Below, piece by piece: positions 28,098 to 36,220 of a stretch of DNA of 64,000 nucleotides. The notes beneath the pieces were generated by a model, which was not told the origin of the DNA, made no database searches, and saw nothing but the letters and a program-made list of their open reading frames with translations. Every line of letters starts with the position of its first letter. Within the stretch, counting starts at the first letter, position 1. The stretch covers positions 1 through 64,000 of the forward strand of contig JAIMAI010000010.1 in the NCBI GenBank assembly GCA_023512015.1. The letters run 5' to 3'. Source of the DNA: Acidothermus sp. GTDB taxonomy: Bacteria > Actinomycetota > Actinomycetes > Acidothermales > Acidothermaceae. Both the position numbers and the translations under genes were made by a program.

Positions 28098-29273
28098 TTA
28101 CTTCAGTAACTTGGCCTGCTCGTCACCGGGCAATTCAGCCGACAGATAGACATCGGGGGGTAGATCTCTTCTGCATGTAACGGGATGCGGCTTACCCGTT
28201 ACCGAATTCTCGAAGATCGGCCCCACGAAGTTCTTCTGTGTCGGAGTCTTTCCGCCCGAGGCCAGGGCGACGGCCCAGTCGATGGCAAGGCGTACATTGT
28301 CATTCTCGGTGGAAATCGTGAAGAGTTTGAAGTCAGGATTCTTTGCCTTGTGATCCTCATAGAAGCACGCCAGCGCGTTGCCGTCTGAAGTCGCGAGTGC
28401 CGGTATCGAACGACCCTGCTTCTCGAACTCGGGAAGAGCACCAACCAGAGACGGACCGAAGTCCGAGACGATCGCATCGATCTTCGGGTATTTCGCAATG
28501 GCGGCACTCAAGACCCGCTGCGTCAAGGCCGGATCCCAGTTCGTGACCTCGAACGGTTGCTGACCGATGAACTTGAATTTGCTTGGATCGAGTACCGACT
28601 TCATACCTTTCAGTTCATCAAGGCCCTGGCTGTTACCTGCGGGACCGGAGAGGAACAAGATGTTGCCGCCCTGGGGGAGCACCTGGGTAAGCCACTGCGC
28701 CCAGTGAACCCCATCAGCTACAAAGTCGGTACCGATGAAGACGTTGTAATCCTTGCCGTCGGTCCCGCCGGGAAAGACGCGATACGGCACCGTCACCACG
28801 CCAGCCTTGTATGCACTCTGAAGAGCCGGCAGGATCGCCTTACCTGCATCGGGGAAGACCACAAGCGCGTTGACACCCTTCGCCACCATGGCCTGAATGT
28901 CGGAGATCGCTTTCTGTGTGTTCCCCTGCCCGTCGGCGTAGTAATACGCCTCGACACTCGGGCACTTGGACGCCTCATCCTGCGCGGAGGCACGCGTCAC
29001 GATTCGCCAGCTGTTATCCCCGAAGCCATCGGTCAACGCTAGCTTGATCTTCTTCGGGCCGCACCAGCTCGGCACACCGGATGCGCCGCCACTACTTGCT
29101 TGAGCACCACCGCTTGTGCCCGCCGACGCGGCTGGTCCCCCAGACTGCCCGTTACCGGCAGCTGTGGACGACGTCCCGGACGACGAAGTGCCACTACTGC
29201 ATCCAGCTATGACTGCAGCTAGGCTGACGCCCACCAGGACCGGTCGCAGTCGATGTACGAGTCTTGCCATCAC
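28098..29273 (-). CDS. Sugar ABC transporter substrate-binding lipoprotein (RbsB/Periplasmic_BP_4 type)
   Basis: 391 aa. Signal peptide with lipobox VIAGC (Cys25), then a low-complexity Ser/Thr/Gly/Ala linker of about 45 residues that tethers the domain to the membrane. The mature part has the type I binding-protein pattern: KIKLALTDGFGDNSWRIVTRASAQDEA, QAMVAKGVNALVVFPDAG, NVFIGTDFVADGVHWAQWL, LFLSGPAGNSQGLDELKGM, DAIVSDFGPSL and ALATSDGN. It should capture the substrate for the fused ATPase-permease and the separate permease on either side. The ligand cannot be deduced. Confidence 0.9.
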   Translation of the reverse strand: MMARLVHRLRPVLVGVSLAAVIAGCSSGTSSSGTSSTAAGNGQSGGPAASAGTSGGAQASSGGASGVPSWCGPKKIKLALTDGFGDNSWRIVTRASAQDEASKCPSVEAYYYADGQGNTQKAISDIQAMVAKGVNALVVFPDAGKAILPALQSAYKAGVVTVPYRVFPGGTDGKDYNVFIGTDFVADGVHWAQWLTQVLPQGGNILFLSGPAGNSQGLDELKGMKSVLDPSKFKFIGQQPFEVTNWDPALTQRVLSAAIAKYPKIDAIVSDFGPSLVGALPEFEKQGRSIPALATSDGNALACFYEDHKAKNPDFKLFTISTENDNVRLAIDWAVALASGGKTPTQKNFVGPIFENSVTGKPHPVTCRRDLPPDVYLSAELPGDEQAKLLK

Positions 29274-29328
29274 TCTCTAGCCTCCTTTTTCTGACATGGC
29301 TGCCTGACAATCGGCGATCTAGTCGTCG

Positions 29329-30339
29329 TTAGGTTTCTGCCGACCTCGTTCGCCTTCTTCGGACCAGGGCTCTCAGCTCTGACCAGGGAATGGTGTACAG
29401 CGCCACGCCTACCGCGAACGCTACGGCTTGCGTCAAAGTCTGGACCGCATAACTTGCCCCGAGTGCCAGAACGAGCTGCTCGAGCTGGGTGAGAAAGAGC
29501 GCGGCAAGCGCGGACTCGACAAGATACCCCCTACCACCCAGCAGGGACGTACCACCGAGCACAACGGCGGCGACTGATGACAGCAGATAGGTATCACCTT
29601 GAAATGCGGATGGCTTGTTGATGATACCGGCAAGCAGTACCGCTCCTACCCAATAGAGCACTTGGGCACCGACATACGCCATTGCTACATGCCGCTGCAC
29701 ATTGATGTTGACGATCCGAGCGGCACGGGGATTCGCTCCGACTGCTTCGAATCGGCGCCCTGATACGGTCCGCTTGACGATGAGAGTCACGACTACAAGA
29801 ACGACGACAGCGACGTAGATCGAATTGGGGACTCCGAGCAAGGTACCCCCGGCAATATGTGCCATCAAGCTGGTCGTTTGGCGTGGTGTGCCCCCAGAGA
29901 TCCCGAGAACTACGGCATACAGCAATGCGTTGGTCCCGAGAGTCGCGACGATTGCATTCATCCGCAGCAGAGCTACTAGAATGCCATTCAGGACTCCCGC
30001 AAGTACTGCAGCGAGAAGGGCAAGCGCAATTGCAGGTAGGAGCCGTGCGTTGTCGCCGTAGGCCTCATGAGAGACGATCACTACCCCGAGGGAGATGGCA
30101 CCCGCAACGGAGAGGTCGATACCGCCTTGCATGACCACGAGTGTTTGGCCTAACGCAACAATCGCAAGCACCGCAGCGAATGGAAGAGCGCCCTGAAGTG
30201 CTCCCCAGCTCACGCTGCTGGGAGCGAACAGCAGCCCTGCCAGCAAGACCGCAGCGAGCGCGATGATCATCGTGGTGAGGCCGCGTGAGGCTCGCACCCT
30301 TGCACGGATAGCTCGGAGAGGGAGCTGTTCTTCCGCCAC
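29329..30339 (-). CDS. Ribose-type ABC transporter permease (RbsC-like)
   Basis: 336 aa with about ten hydrophobic segments. Family motifs: GQTLVVMQGGIDLSVAGAISLG, GVLNGILVALLRMNAIVATLGT, GRRFEAVGANPRAARIVNI and VVLGGTSLLGGRGYLVES. It parallels the permease half of the fused protein at 25470 but is clearly a different sequence, so a heterodimeric membrane domain is likely. GTG 30339 is preferred over GTG 30354 because GGGAGGGCCA stands directly before it. First gene after the promoter at 30411-30439. Confidence 0.88.
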   Translation of the reverse strand: MAEEQLPLRAIRARVRASRGLTTMIIALAAVLLAGLLFAPSSVSWGALQGALPFAAVLAIVALGQTLVVMQGGIDLSVAGAISLGVVIVSHEAYGDNARLLPAIALALLAAVLAGVLNGILVALLRMNAIVATLGTNALLYAVVLGISGGTPRQTTSLMAHIAGGTLLGVPNSIYVAVVVLVVVTLIVKRTVSGRRFEAVGANPRAARIVNINVQRHVAMAYVGAQVLYWVGAVLLAGIINKPSAFQGDTYLLSSVAAVVLGGTSLLGGRGYLVESALAALFLTQLEQLVLALGASYAVQTLTQAVAFAVGVALYTIPWSELRALVRRRRTRSAET

Positions 30340-30410
30340 TGGCCCTCCCTTCACTGGCTGGTCCTCTACTCCGGCAAAGGTGTCAGGCTCGGGCGCCTGC
30401 GTTTGACGAC

Positions 30411-30439
30411 ACTATACGGTTAGCCATCTATGTTCACAA
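30411..30439 (-). promoter_or_regulatory. Near-consensus promoter of the importer genes
   Basis: On the minus strand TTGTGA (30439-30434) and TATAGT (30416-30411) are separated by exactly 17 bp, a good vegetative sigma-factor promoter. Transcription would start near 30404 and leave a leader of about 65 bases before the permease start. The sequence between this promoter and the upstream dehydrogenase stop carries the repeat arrays described next. Confidence 0.6.
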
Positions 30440-30463
30440 GGCTCGAACACAAGTCCGTTCCGG

Positions 30464-30482
30464 CTGTGACCACACTGTGACC
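30464..30482. repeat. Two CTGTGACC direct repeats, one helical turn apart
   Basis: CTGTGACC begins at 30464 and again at 30475, an 11-bp period, 25-43 bp upstream of the -35 box of the importer promoter. The core TGACC appears in opposite orientation (GGTCA) in the three 19-bp repeats just beyond, giving five copies of one half-site in 68 bp. This looks like a regulator-binding array. Confidence 0.45.
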
Positions 30483-30485
30483 CTT

Positions 30486-30542
30486 CAGAGAGGTCATGAT
30501 TGCCGAGAGAGGTCATGATTGCCCAGAGAGGTCATGATTGCC
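30486..30542. repeat. Three perfect 19-bp tandem repeats upstream of the importer promoter
   Basis: The unit (C/G)AGAGAGGTCATGATTGCC is repeated three times without spacer at 30486, 30505 and 30524, differing only in the first base. Each contains the palindrome TCATGA. The array begins 47 bp upstream of the -35 box at 30439. Tandem operators for an activator or repressor are the simplest reading; a recent slippage duplication is the alternative. Confidence 0.75.
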
Positions 30543-30591
30543 GCGCAAGGCAAGCGATCCGAATAACGGGCGCAACCTTCATTCGGCCAAG

Positions 30592-30603
30592 GATCATATG
30601 ATC
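30592..30603. promoter_or_regulatory. Perfect 12-bp palindrome GATCATATGATC
   Basis: An uninterrupted 12-bp palindrome, AT-rich within a GC-rich genome, 75 bp after the ADH stop and about 150 bp upstream of the importer promoter. It may be an additional operator. The 338-bp gap 30340-30677 holds no gene; it contains only this palindrome, the repeat arrays and the promoter. Confidence 0.4.
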
Positions 30604-30677
30604 ATCTGCTACTGATGCAGATTCCTGCTCGATTCCGCTCACCGAAGAGATCTTCTGATCTGCCGATCTTGGCGACA

Positions 30678-31727
30678 CTAGCGAGTGACGTCCACAACGA
30701 ACTTCTTCGATGCGCCGATCCGGGCGGTAGGAGCGAAGGCGTCGGACAAGACCGTTGTGAGAGGGACGACATGAACCCCGATTATCGAAGCGATCCGTTT
30801 TGCACACAACAACGAGAGCGCATCGGGAAGATTTCTCGAACAGACGTGCGCGACACTGGTCCTGATTTCAACCTCGCTGAGTACCAGCTTTGCCGCGTCG
30901 AGCGGCTGCGGAGCCTTTTGTAGCCCCACGAGGAGGACGCGTCCGCCGCGCTCGACAAGGCCGGCGGCACGACCAAGGCTGCCGAACGAGCCGGAGCACT
31001 CGATCACGACCTCGGGCGTGCTACCGACGAGTTCCCGAATCTCGTCCGGAGCAGCCTCTGGAGACACGAGACAGGAACGAGTCGCTCCCAAGGCCCGTGC
31101 CACGCGGAGGCGCTCCTCACTGACATCGACGGCCGTAACCGGACCTCGGTGCCTTGCCAGACCCGTCAGGATGAACGCACCGATCGCCCCTATACCCAGC
31201 ACGGCAACGTGTTCGTCGCCCCGTAACTCGGCACGGTCGATCGCATGAAGACCAACAGCGAGAGGTTGAGCCAAGACCGCTTCCTCGTCTGGACAAGCCG
31301 CAGGAATCTCGATCAAGGTCGACTGAGGAACGGCAACGTATTCAGCCAGCGCACCGTGGGTAGACAGGCCGATCGTATAGTAGCGATCGCACAGGTTGGT
31401 GCGCCCTGCATTGCACCAGCGACATCGGCCACACGAGACACCAGCACCGCTCGCCACGCGTAGCCCAATCCATTTCCGCGCCGCAGGACCGGCGTCGACC
31501 ACGGTGCCTATGAATTCGTGCCCTAGGATGATCGGGCCGTGATGCCCCGTCACAGGATGCCTATCCCGTAGCGGAACCATCAGTGGGCCATGATCATATT
31601 CGGAGAAGTCAGTGCCGCAAAGGCCGTTGAGGGCTACCTTCACCAGGACGTCGCCGTTCCCGAGAGCCGGGCTCGGCACATCTTCGATACGAAGATCCTT
31701 TGGCGCGTAGAGAACCGCAGCGCGCAT
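30678..31727 (-). CDS. Zinc-dependent MDR dehydrogenase (polyol/threonine dehydrogenase-like)
   Basis: 349 aa. Catalytic zinc residues in NGLCGTDFSEY and GHEFIGTVVDAG, an intact structural zinc lobe CGRCRWCNAGRTNLC and the Rossmann motif VLGIGAIGAFILTGLA are present. The sequence MVPLRDRHPVTGHHGPIILGHE before the GHE motif is again butanediol-dehydrogenase-like, but the protein is clearly distinct from the one at 24364. ATG 31727 follows GGAGG at 11 bases; GTG 31745 is possible. It follows the third MDR gene by 23 bp. Probably one oxidation step of the imported substrate. Confidence 0.84.
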   Translation of the reverse strand: MRAAVLYAPKDLRIEDVPSPALGNGDVLVKVALNGLCGTDFSEYDHGPLMVPLRDRHPVTGHHGPIILGHEFIGTVVDAGPAARKWIGLRVASGAGVSCGRCRWCNAGRTNLCDRYYTIGLSTHGALAEYVAVPQSTLIEIPAACPDEEAVLAQPLAVGLHAIDRAELRGDEHVAVLGIGAIGAFILTGLARHRGPVTAVDVSEERLRVARALGATRSCLVSPEAAPDEIRELVGSTPEVVIECSGSFGSLGRAAGLVERGGRVLLVGLQKAPQPLDAAKLVLSEVEIRTSVAHVCSRNLPDALSLLCAKRIASIIGVHVVPLTTVLSDAFAPTARIGASKKFVVDVTR

Positions 31728-31750
31728 TGGTGAATCCGCCTCCACAAGTA

Positions 31751-32731
31751 TCAGAGGGACGCCGACGAAACGATATGCACCTTGACCTGCGAGCGATCGT
31801 TCTGCACAGCGTCGATTGCCCTCGTAGCATCCGCCAATGGGAATTGACTGGTGACAATGGGGCGTAGGTCCAGTCCACTCTGCTCAAGGAATCGCAAGGT
31901 ACGCTCCCACACGCCTGGTGATCCGACGATTCCTCGTATTTGCAGTTCTTTGGCCTGGATGAGTCCCAGGCGAGCGGGTATCCGCTCGCCGATGTTGATG
32001 CCGATGCATACGACACGGCCTCCGTAGGCCGCCACTTCGAACGCTTGGGTGAGCGCCCCTGCCTTGCCACTCGCCTCGAATACCACCGTGGCGCCCGCTC
32101 CGTGGGTCAGGTCGAGAACTGCCTCGGTCAGCTCACGTGCCTCCGGATCCAGGACCGTTTCGGCCCCCAATCGTGTCGCCAACTCGCCACGCTTGGGGTC
32201 CGGCTCGACCACCAACACGCGACATCCTCGTGCCCGGCAAGCGGCGACGACGCCCAAGCCGATCGGACCCGCGCCGAAAACCACGACGGTATCGCTCGCG
32301 TCGGGGTGATCTGCTCTGAGCGTGGCGTAATACCCACAGCTGAACGGCTCGACAAGCGCACCCTGAGTCCAGTCCAGACTCTCCGGCAGCTTGTGCAGCC
32401 ATGCTTCCTTGGCAACAAAGAACTCGGCTGCAGCACCACTGATGCTGAAGCCGAAATGATCCCGACCTATCACGCATTCGCCCACTACCCGGTCACCTTC
32501 TCGAAGACTCCTCACGTTGCGACCGGTTGCCACGATCACGCCACTCCATTCGTGACCTGGAATGATCGGGAATTCGATCGGGATGATGTAGCGGCCCGCC
32601 AGCAGCTCGAGGTCGGAGTGACAGATACCGACCGCTCGCGTCGCCACCAGGACCTCATCGTCCGCTATGGACGGGATTGGGATCTCGTCTACCTCGCAAC
32701 GACCGGGGTTTACGAAACGCAATGCCAACAT
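31751..32731 (-). CDS. MDR-family dehydrogenase lacking the structural-zinc lobe
   Basis: 326 aa. The catalytic site is retained (AVGICHSDLELL, GHEWSGVIVATG, and Glu in GALVEPFSCGYYATL), as is the NAD(P) motif VFGAGPIGLGVVAACRARG. After GDRVVGECVIGRDHFGFSISGAAAEFFV the four-cysteine structural zinc loop is missing, shortening the protein by about 20 residues relative to its neighbours. MDR enzymes without this zinc are known among sorbose/threonine-type and quinone-reductase branches. ATG 32731 has AGGTGGG upstream. Third MDR enzyme in this operon. Confidence 0.84.
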   Translation of the reverse strand: MLALRFVNPGRCEVDEIPIPSIADDEVLVATRAVGICHSDLELLAGRYIIPIEFPIIPGHEWSGVIVATGRNVRSLREGDRVVGECVIGRDHFGFSISGAAAEFFVAKEAWLHKLPESLDWTQGALVEPFSCGYYATLRADHPDASDTVVVFGAGPIGLGVVAACRARGCRVLVVEPDPKRGELATRLGAETVLDPEARELTEAVLDLTHGAGATVVFEASGKAGALTQAFEVAAYGGRVVCIGINIGERIPARLGLIQAKELQIRGIVGSPGVWERTLRFLEQSGLDLRPIVTSQFPLADATRAIDAVQNDRSQVKVHIVSSASL

Positions 32732-32845
32732 CGCACCCACCTACAAGTCAGAGCTCGAACGGGCCGACGCGACTAGTCAACGGCGCATCGGCGGCAGCGT
32801 CATGCCACGAAGTCACCATACCGAGTGGAGTCCGAGAGCGCCGTG

Positions 32846-33631
32846 TCATACGAGTACCATCCCTCCGTCAACCATGAAGACCTGCCCTGTCACACAATCG
32901 GACTCCGAGGAAGCCAGGAACGTTGCGATACCGACGAGTTCCTCCGGCTGAACCGGACGCCCAAGCAAGCTCCCACCCGCGAAATTCTTCAGCGCTGTAC
33001 CTGGCTGCTCACTCTCACCGATCTCGACGAAATCCGTATCGAGCTGCTTCCACAGCGGTGTGTCGACCGCGCCGGGAGCGAACGCATTACAGGTGATACC
33101 GTATGGCGCCAATGCGCGTGCCGCCGCCTGCGTCAACGCGTTGACGGCGAACTTGCTCGCCGAATACGGAGCAAAGCTCGGATAGCCTTGTCGTCCCGCG
33201 ATTGACGAGGTATTGATGATCTTACCACGACGAGAGGGAATCATGCGTTTCGCCGCCTCCTGGATCCCAATGAGGGTACCGAGCGCATTCACACGCATGA
33301 TCATGTTCCAATTCTCCTCGGTCACCTCCAGAAACGGCATGGGCTTGTTCACGCCGGCATTGTTGAACACCACATCCAATCGCCCGACGTCGGAGACAAA
33401 GGCATCCAATGCTCGGGAGACCTCTCTGCGCTCACTGACATCCACGACGAGCGGTAGGGCACGACCACCGTCTGCCTCGATCAACGCGAGAGTAGCTTGA
33501 AGAGCCTCTTGATCCCGATCAGCAAGGCCCACATATGCACCTTCACGTGCCAGCCCTTGCGCAATAGCGCGGCCGATACCTTGCCCCGCTCCTGTGACGA
33601 CAATGCCAAGCCCTGCAAGTCTGTCGACCAT
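32846..33631 (-). CDS. Short-chain dehydrogenase/reductase (classical SDR)
   Basis: 261 aa. The cofactor motif TGAGQGIGRAIA, then NNAGV, the catalytic Ser in INTSSIAGRQGYPSFAPYSASKFAVNAL (Ser, Tyr and Lys all present) and the C-terminal SDCVTGQVFMVDGG are complete. Asp in GLADRD after beta-2 suggests NAD preference. The closest recognisable types are diacetyl/butanediol reductases and sugar or polyol SDRs. GGAGGCTACG precedes the ATG. It lies between the lipoyl-domain gene and the third MDR gene on the same strand. Confidence 0.88.
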   Translation of the reverse strand: MVDRLAGLGIVVTGAGQGIGRAIAQGLAREGAYVGLADRDQEALQATLALIEADGGRALPLVVDVSERREVSRALDAFVSDVGRLDVVFNNAGVNKPMPFLEVTEENWNMIMRVNALGTLIGIQEAAKRMIPSRRGKIINTSSIAGRQGYPSFAPYSASKFAVNALTQAAARALAPYGITCNAFAPGAVDTPLWKQLDTDFVEIGESEQPGTALKNFAGGSLLGRPVQPEELVGIATFLASSESDCVTGQVFMVDGGMVLV

Positions 33632-33796
33632 CGTAGCCTCCGACCGTTGGGAGAACCTTCGTACTCTCCATACCCGCTCTTCTCGTCATTAGATGACACA
33701 CAACAGAACGCGTAGTAAGCGAGCCAACTCGCCACTGGCCGCCACCCTCAGCTCCGCCGACGTACCCTCGGCGCTCTGCCGACGTACCCTCGGCCT

Positions 33797-34027
33797 TCAC
33801 TCGATCAGTGCTATGACAGTACCCACCGCTACTTCTTCACCCGCCTCAAATCGGACTTCTTTCAGCACGCCTGTTGCTTGTGCTGGGACCTCGACATCCA
33901 CCTTGTCGCTGGAAACCTCGAGGAGCGGCTCATCGGCATGTACGTGATCACCAACCGCTTTGAGCCATGCCTTGATGGTTCCGGTTTGAACGGTCTCGCC
34001 GAGCTGTGGCATCTTCACCTCGAACAC
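33797..34027 (-). CDS. Stand-alone lipoyl-domain protein (E2 arm without catalytic core)
   Basis: 76 aa from GTG 34027 (GGAGGGACCT upstream); ATG 34039 or 34018 are alternatives. The whole protein is one biotinyl/lipoyl domain: VKMPQLGETVQTGTIKAWLKAVGDHV, then the lipoylation motif LEVSSDKVDVEVPA with Lys42, then GVLKEVRFEAGEEVAVGTVIALIE and stop. An E2 acyltransferase would continue with an E1/E3-binding domain and a 230-residue core; neither follows, and the downstream gap is too short. It comes directly after E1alpha and E1beta, so it should accept the acyl group from that E1. No lipoamide dehydrogenase is in the window. Confidence 0.85.
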   Translation of the reverse strand: MFEVKMPQLGETVQTGTIKAWLKAVGDHVHADEPLLEVSSDKVDVEVPAQATGVLKEVRFEAGEEVAVGTVIALIE

Positions 34028-34072
34028 AGGTCCCTCCATCGTCCATTCATCACCGTCTAAGCAGCCCAATCC

Positions 34073-35053
34073 TCAGGACGCCAGGTGCTTCTCGACCGTG
34101 TCCACGATGCGTTCGACACTGGGAAGGGCCGCGTCCTCGAGCACGTCCGCAGCCGGCAATGGAACATGCGGAGTCGTGATTCGGATGGGCGCGGCCTTGA
34201 GGTCGTCCCACGCTTCTTCGACGACAATCGAGAGGATTTCAGCTCCCCAGCCACAGAGACGTGGGTTCTCCTCAACCGTGAACAACCGACCAGTTGCACG
34301 CACGCTGTCCAGTAAGGTAGTGACATCCAGAGGGACGAGCGACCTCACATCGACAACCGTCAACTCGATGCCACGCTCACGAGCGAGTCGGTCGGCGGCT
34401 GCAAGCGACCGTGGAACCATCGCCCCCAGGGAGAGGACCGTGGCGTCCTCGCCCTCTCTTCGCACAACCGCTTTGCCCAACTCGTCGACGAGCTCTCCCT
34501 CAGGCACCTCCTCTCGGACGGCGTACAGGGCCTTGTGTTCCAAAACGACGACCGGATCTGGATCACGGATCGCCGCGGCGGTCAAGCCTACGACGTCACG
34601 CGGGGTCGACGGCGCTACCACCTTGAGTCCTGGAATCATCATGACCCAGTTCTCGACGCTCTGTGAATGTTGCGCTCCGAAACGAACTCCCCCACCGTTC
34701 GCCGTCCGAATGACCAACGGGACCGATATCTGTCCGTTCGTCATGTAGCGCGTCTTGGCCACTTGATTAGCGATCTGATCCCAACAAACAGCGAAGAAGT
34801 CAGCAAACATGATCTCCGCTACCGGTCGGAGGCCATTCATCGCAGCGCCCAACGCGGCACCAATAATGGCCTGCTCCGCGATAGGAGTATCGAGAACGCG
34901 CGACGACCCGAACTGGTCCAACAGGCCTGCGGTGGCCTTGAAGACGCCGCCAGCGGCCGCCACATCCTCACCAATGAGGACCACTTTAGGATCACGGCTC
35001 ATCTCTTGGGCAAGAGCACGAGCAACTGCCTCTCGATAACTCAAGATCGCCAT
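34073..35053 (-). CDS. 2-oxoacid/acetoin dehydrogenase E1 component, beta subunit
   Basis: 326 aa, transketolase-like pyrimidine-binding domain plus C-terminal domain. Recognisable blocks: MAILSYREAVARALAQEMSRDPKVVLIGEDV, the ThDP-activating Glu region TPIAEQAIIGAALGAAMNGLRPVAEIMFADF, GGGVRFGAQHSQSVENW and VVDVRSLVPLDVTTLLDSV. This is the PdhB/AcoB/BkdA2 type. It overlaps E1alpha by 13 bp. GGGAG precedes the ATG. Whether the substrate is pyruvate, a branched oxoacid or acetoin cannot be settled from motifs alone. Confidence 0.9.
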   Translation of the reverse strand: MAILSYREAVARALAQEMSRDPKVVLIGEDVAAAGGVFKATAGLLDQFGSSRVLDTPIAEQAIIGAALGAAMNGLRPVAEIMFADFFAVCWDQIANQVAKTRYMTNGQISVPLVIRTANGGGVRFGAQHSQSVENWVMMIPGLKVVAPSTPRDVVGLTAAAIRDPDPVVVLEHKALYAVREEVPEGELVDELGKAVVRREGEDATVLSLGAMVPRSLAAADRLARERGIELTVVDVRSLVPLDVTTLLDSVRATGRLFTVEENPRLCGWGAEILSIVVEEAWDDLKAAPIRITTPHVPLPAADVLEDAALPSVERIVDTVEKHLAS

Positions 35054-36069
35054 GATGCACTCCCGTCTGCCCAGAGGTTCGTCTCGACGAGGCTGATCTC
35101 TGGCGGCGGAGCGCTTCGCGCCGCTTCCACGGCGCCGTCCACCTCGGCGGTAGCCTTGGCCTCTATCTCATCCAGCTCGGCCCTAGAGAAGCCGCTCGAG
35201 ACTAGGTAATCGGCGTAGCACGCGAGCGGATCACGCGCCAGCCACGCCTCGACCTCTTCCTTGGGACGGTAAGTGCCTGGGTCGGTGCGCGAGTGTCCGC
35301 TCTGACGATACGTCAGAGCTTCGATCAGAACGGGTCCGCCGCCCTCTCGACATTCGGCAAGCGACCGTCGTGCGACGTCGAACACCTCGGCGACGTCATT
35401 GCCGTCCACCATCGTCGCAGAAAGCCCGTATGCTGAAGCGCGATCGGCGAGTGGATGGCGCACAGGCGTGACGGCCGAGATTGCCGTGTATTCCATGTAC
35501 AAATTGTTCTCGCACACGAACACGACGGGTACGCGCCATACTGATGCAAGGCTCAGGGCTTCGTGGAAGGCACCAATGTTGGTTGTGCCGTCACCAAAGA
35601 AGCAAACAACCACCTGCTTGGTGCCGCGCGACCGAGCTGCCCAGGCGGCACCGACGGCAACCGGAAGATGGGCTCCGACAATCGCATACGAACCCATCAT
35701 CCCGTGCTCAACACTGGTCAAGTGCATGGAGCCGCCCTTCCCAGCCATCAATCCTGTGGCGCGGCCCATCAGCTCGCCCATAACCGCACTCATCGGTACC
35801 CCACGGGCAAGAGTGTGAGCGTGACCACGGTACGTGGCGAATGTGAGATCAGTCGGTTCCATCGCCCGGGCGAAACCGGCGGCAACCGCTTCTTGCCCGA
35901 GAGACAGATGCGAAGTTCCCTTCACCAACCCTTGCAAGAACAGGTCGTAAGCGCGTCGCTCGAAGAGGCGTAGTCGCACCATGAGTTCGAAGAGTGCGAG
36001 CTCATGACCATTAATCTCTCCCTTGAACGCGGGCCGCGATGGCAATCCAAGATCGGTAGGAAGAAGCAA
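35041..36069 (-). CDS. 2-oxoacid/acetoin dehydrogenase E1 component, alpha subunit
   Basis: 342 aa. The ThDP-binding motif is intact: GDGTTNIGAFHEALSLASVWRVPVVFVCENN. Also HLSLGQEAVAAGF, ATYRGHAHTLARG and the phosphorylation-loop-like YRQSGHSRTDPGTYR are typical of AcoA/PdhA. TTG 36069 is taken as start because AACGGAGGTTGATA precedes it; no better ATG or GTG lies near. First gene of the minus-strand run of twelve genes. The short AcoA-like length and diol-dehydrogenase neighbours favour an acyloin (acetoin-type) substrate, but this is inference. Confidence 0.9.
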   Translation of the reverse strand: MLLPTDLGLPSRPAFKGEINGHELALFELMVRLRLFERRAYDLFLQGLVKGTSHLSLGQEAVAAGFARAMEPTDLTFATYRGHAHTLARGVPMSAVMGELMGRATGLMAGKGGSMHLTSVEHGMMGSYAIVGAHLPVAVGAAWAARSRGTKQVVVCFFGDGTTNIGAFHEALSLASVWRVPVVFVCENNLYMEYTAISAVTPVRHPLADRASAYGLSATMVDGNDVAEVFDVARRSLAECREGGGPVLIEALTYRQSGHSRTDPGTYRPKEEVEAWLARDPLACYADYLVSSGFSRAELDEIEAKATAEVDGAVEAARSAPPPEISLVETNLWADGSASWRS

Positions 36070-36118
36070 TATCAACCTCCGTTACGGTTGTACAGTCTCG
36101 ACCGAGGACTAGGTGTAC

Positions 36119-36148
36119 AGTGTTGGCGAACAGGCTAACACTTGTCAA
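36119..36148 (-). promoter_or_regulatory. Promoter/operator candidate before the E1alpha operon
   Basis: A consensus -35 hexamer TTGACA (minus strand, 36148-36143) is followed at once by the inverted repeat AGTGTT-N12-AACACT (36119-36142). No good -10 hexamer is visible at 17-18 bp spacing, so an activator may be needed. The sequence CTTGTCAAG here resembles AGTGTCAAG in the regulator gap at 37815. Confidence 0.35.
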
Positions 36149-36220
36149 GACTTCGCAAGCAACCGCGAGGCACCCTTCATGGCAGCTGCGCGTAGATGAT
36201 CCCGGAAAGGAGCCTTCCAC

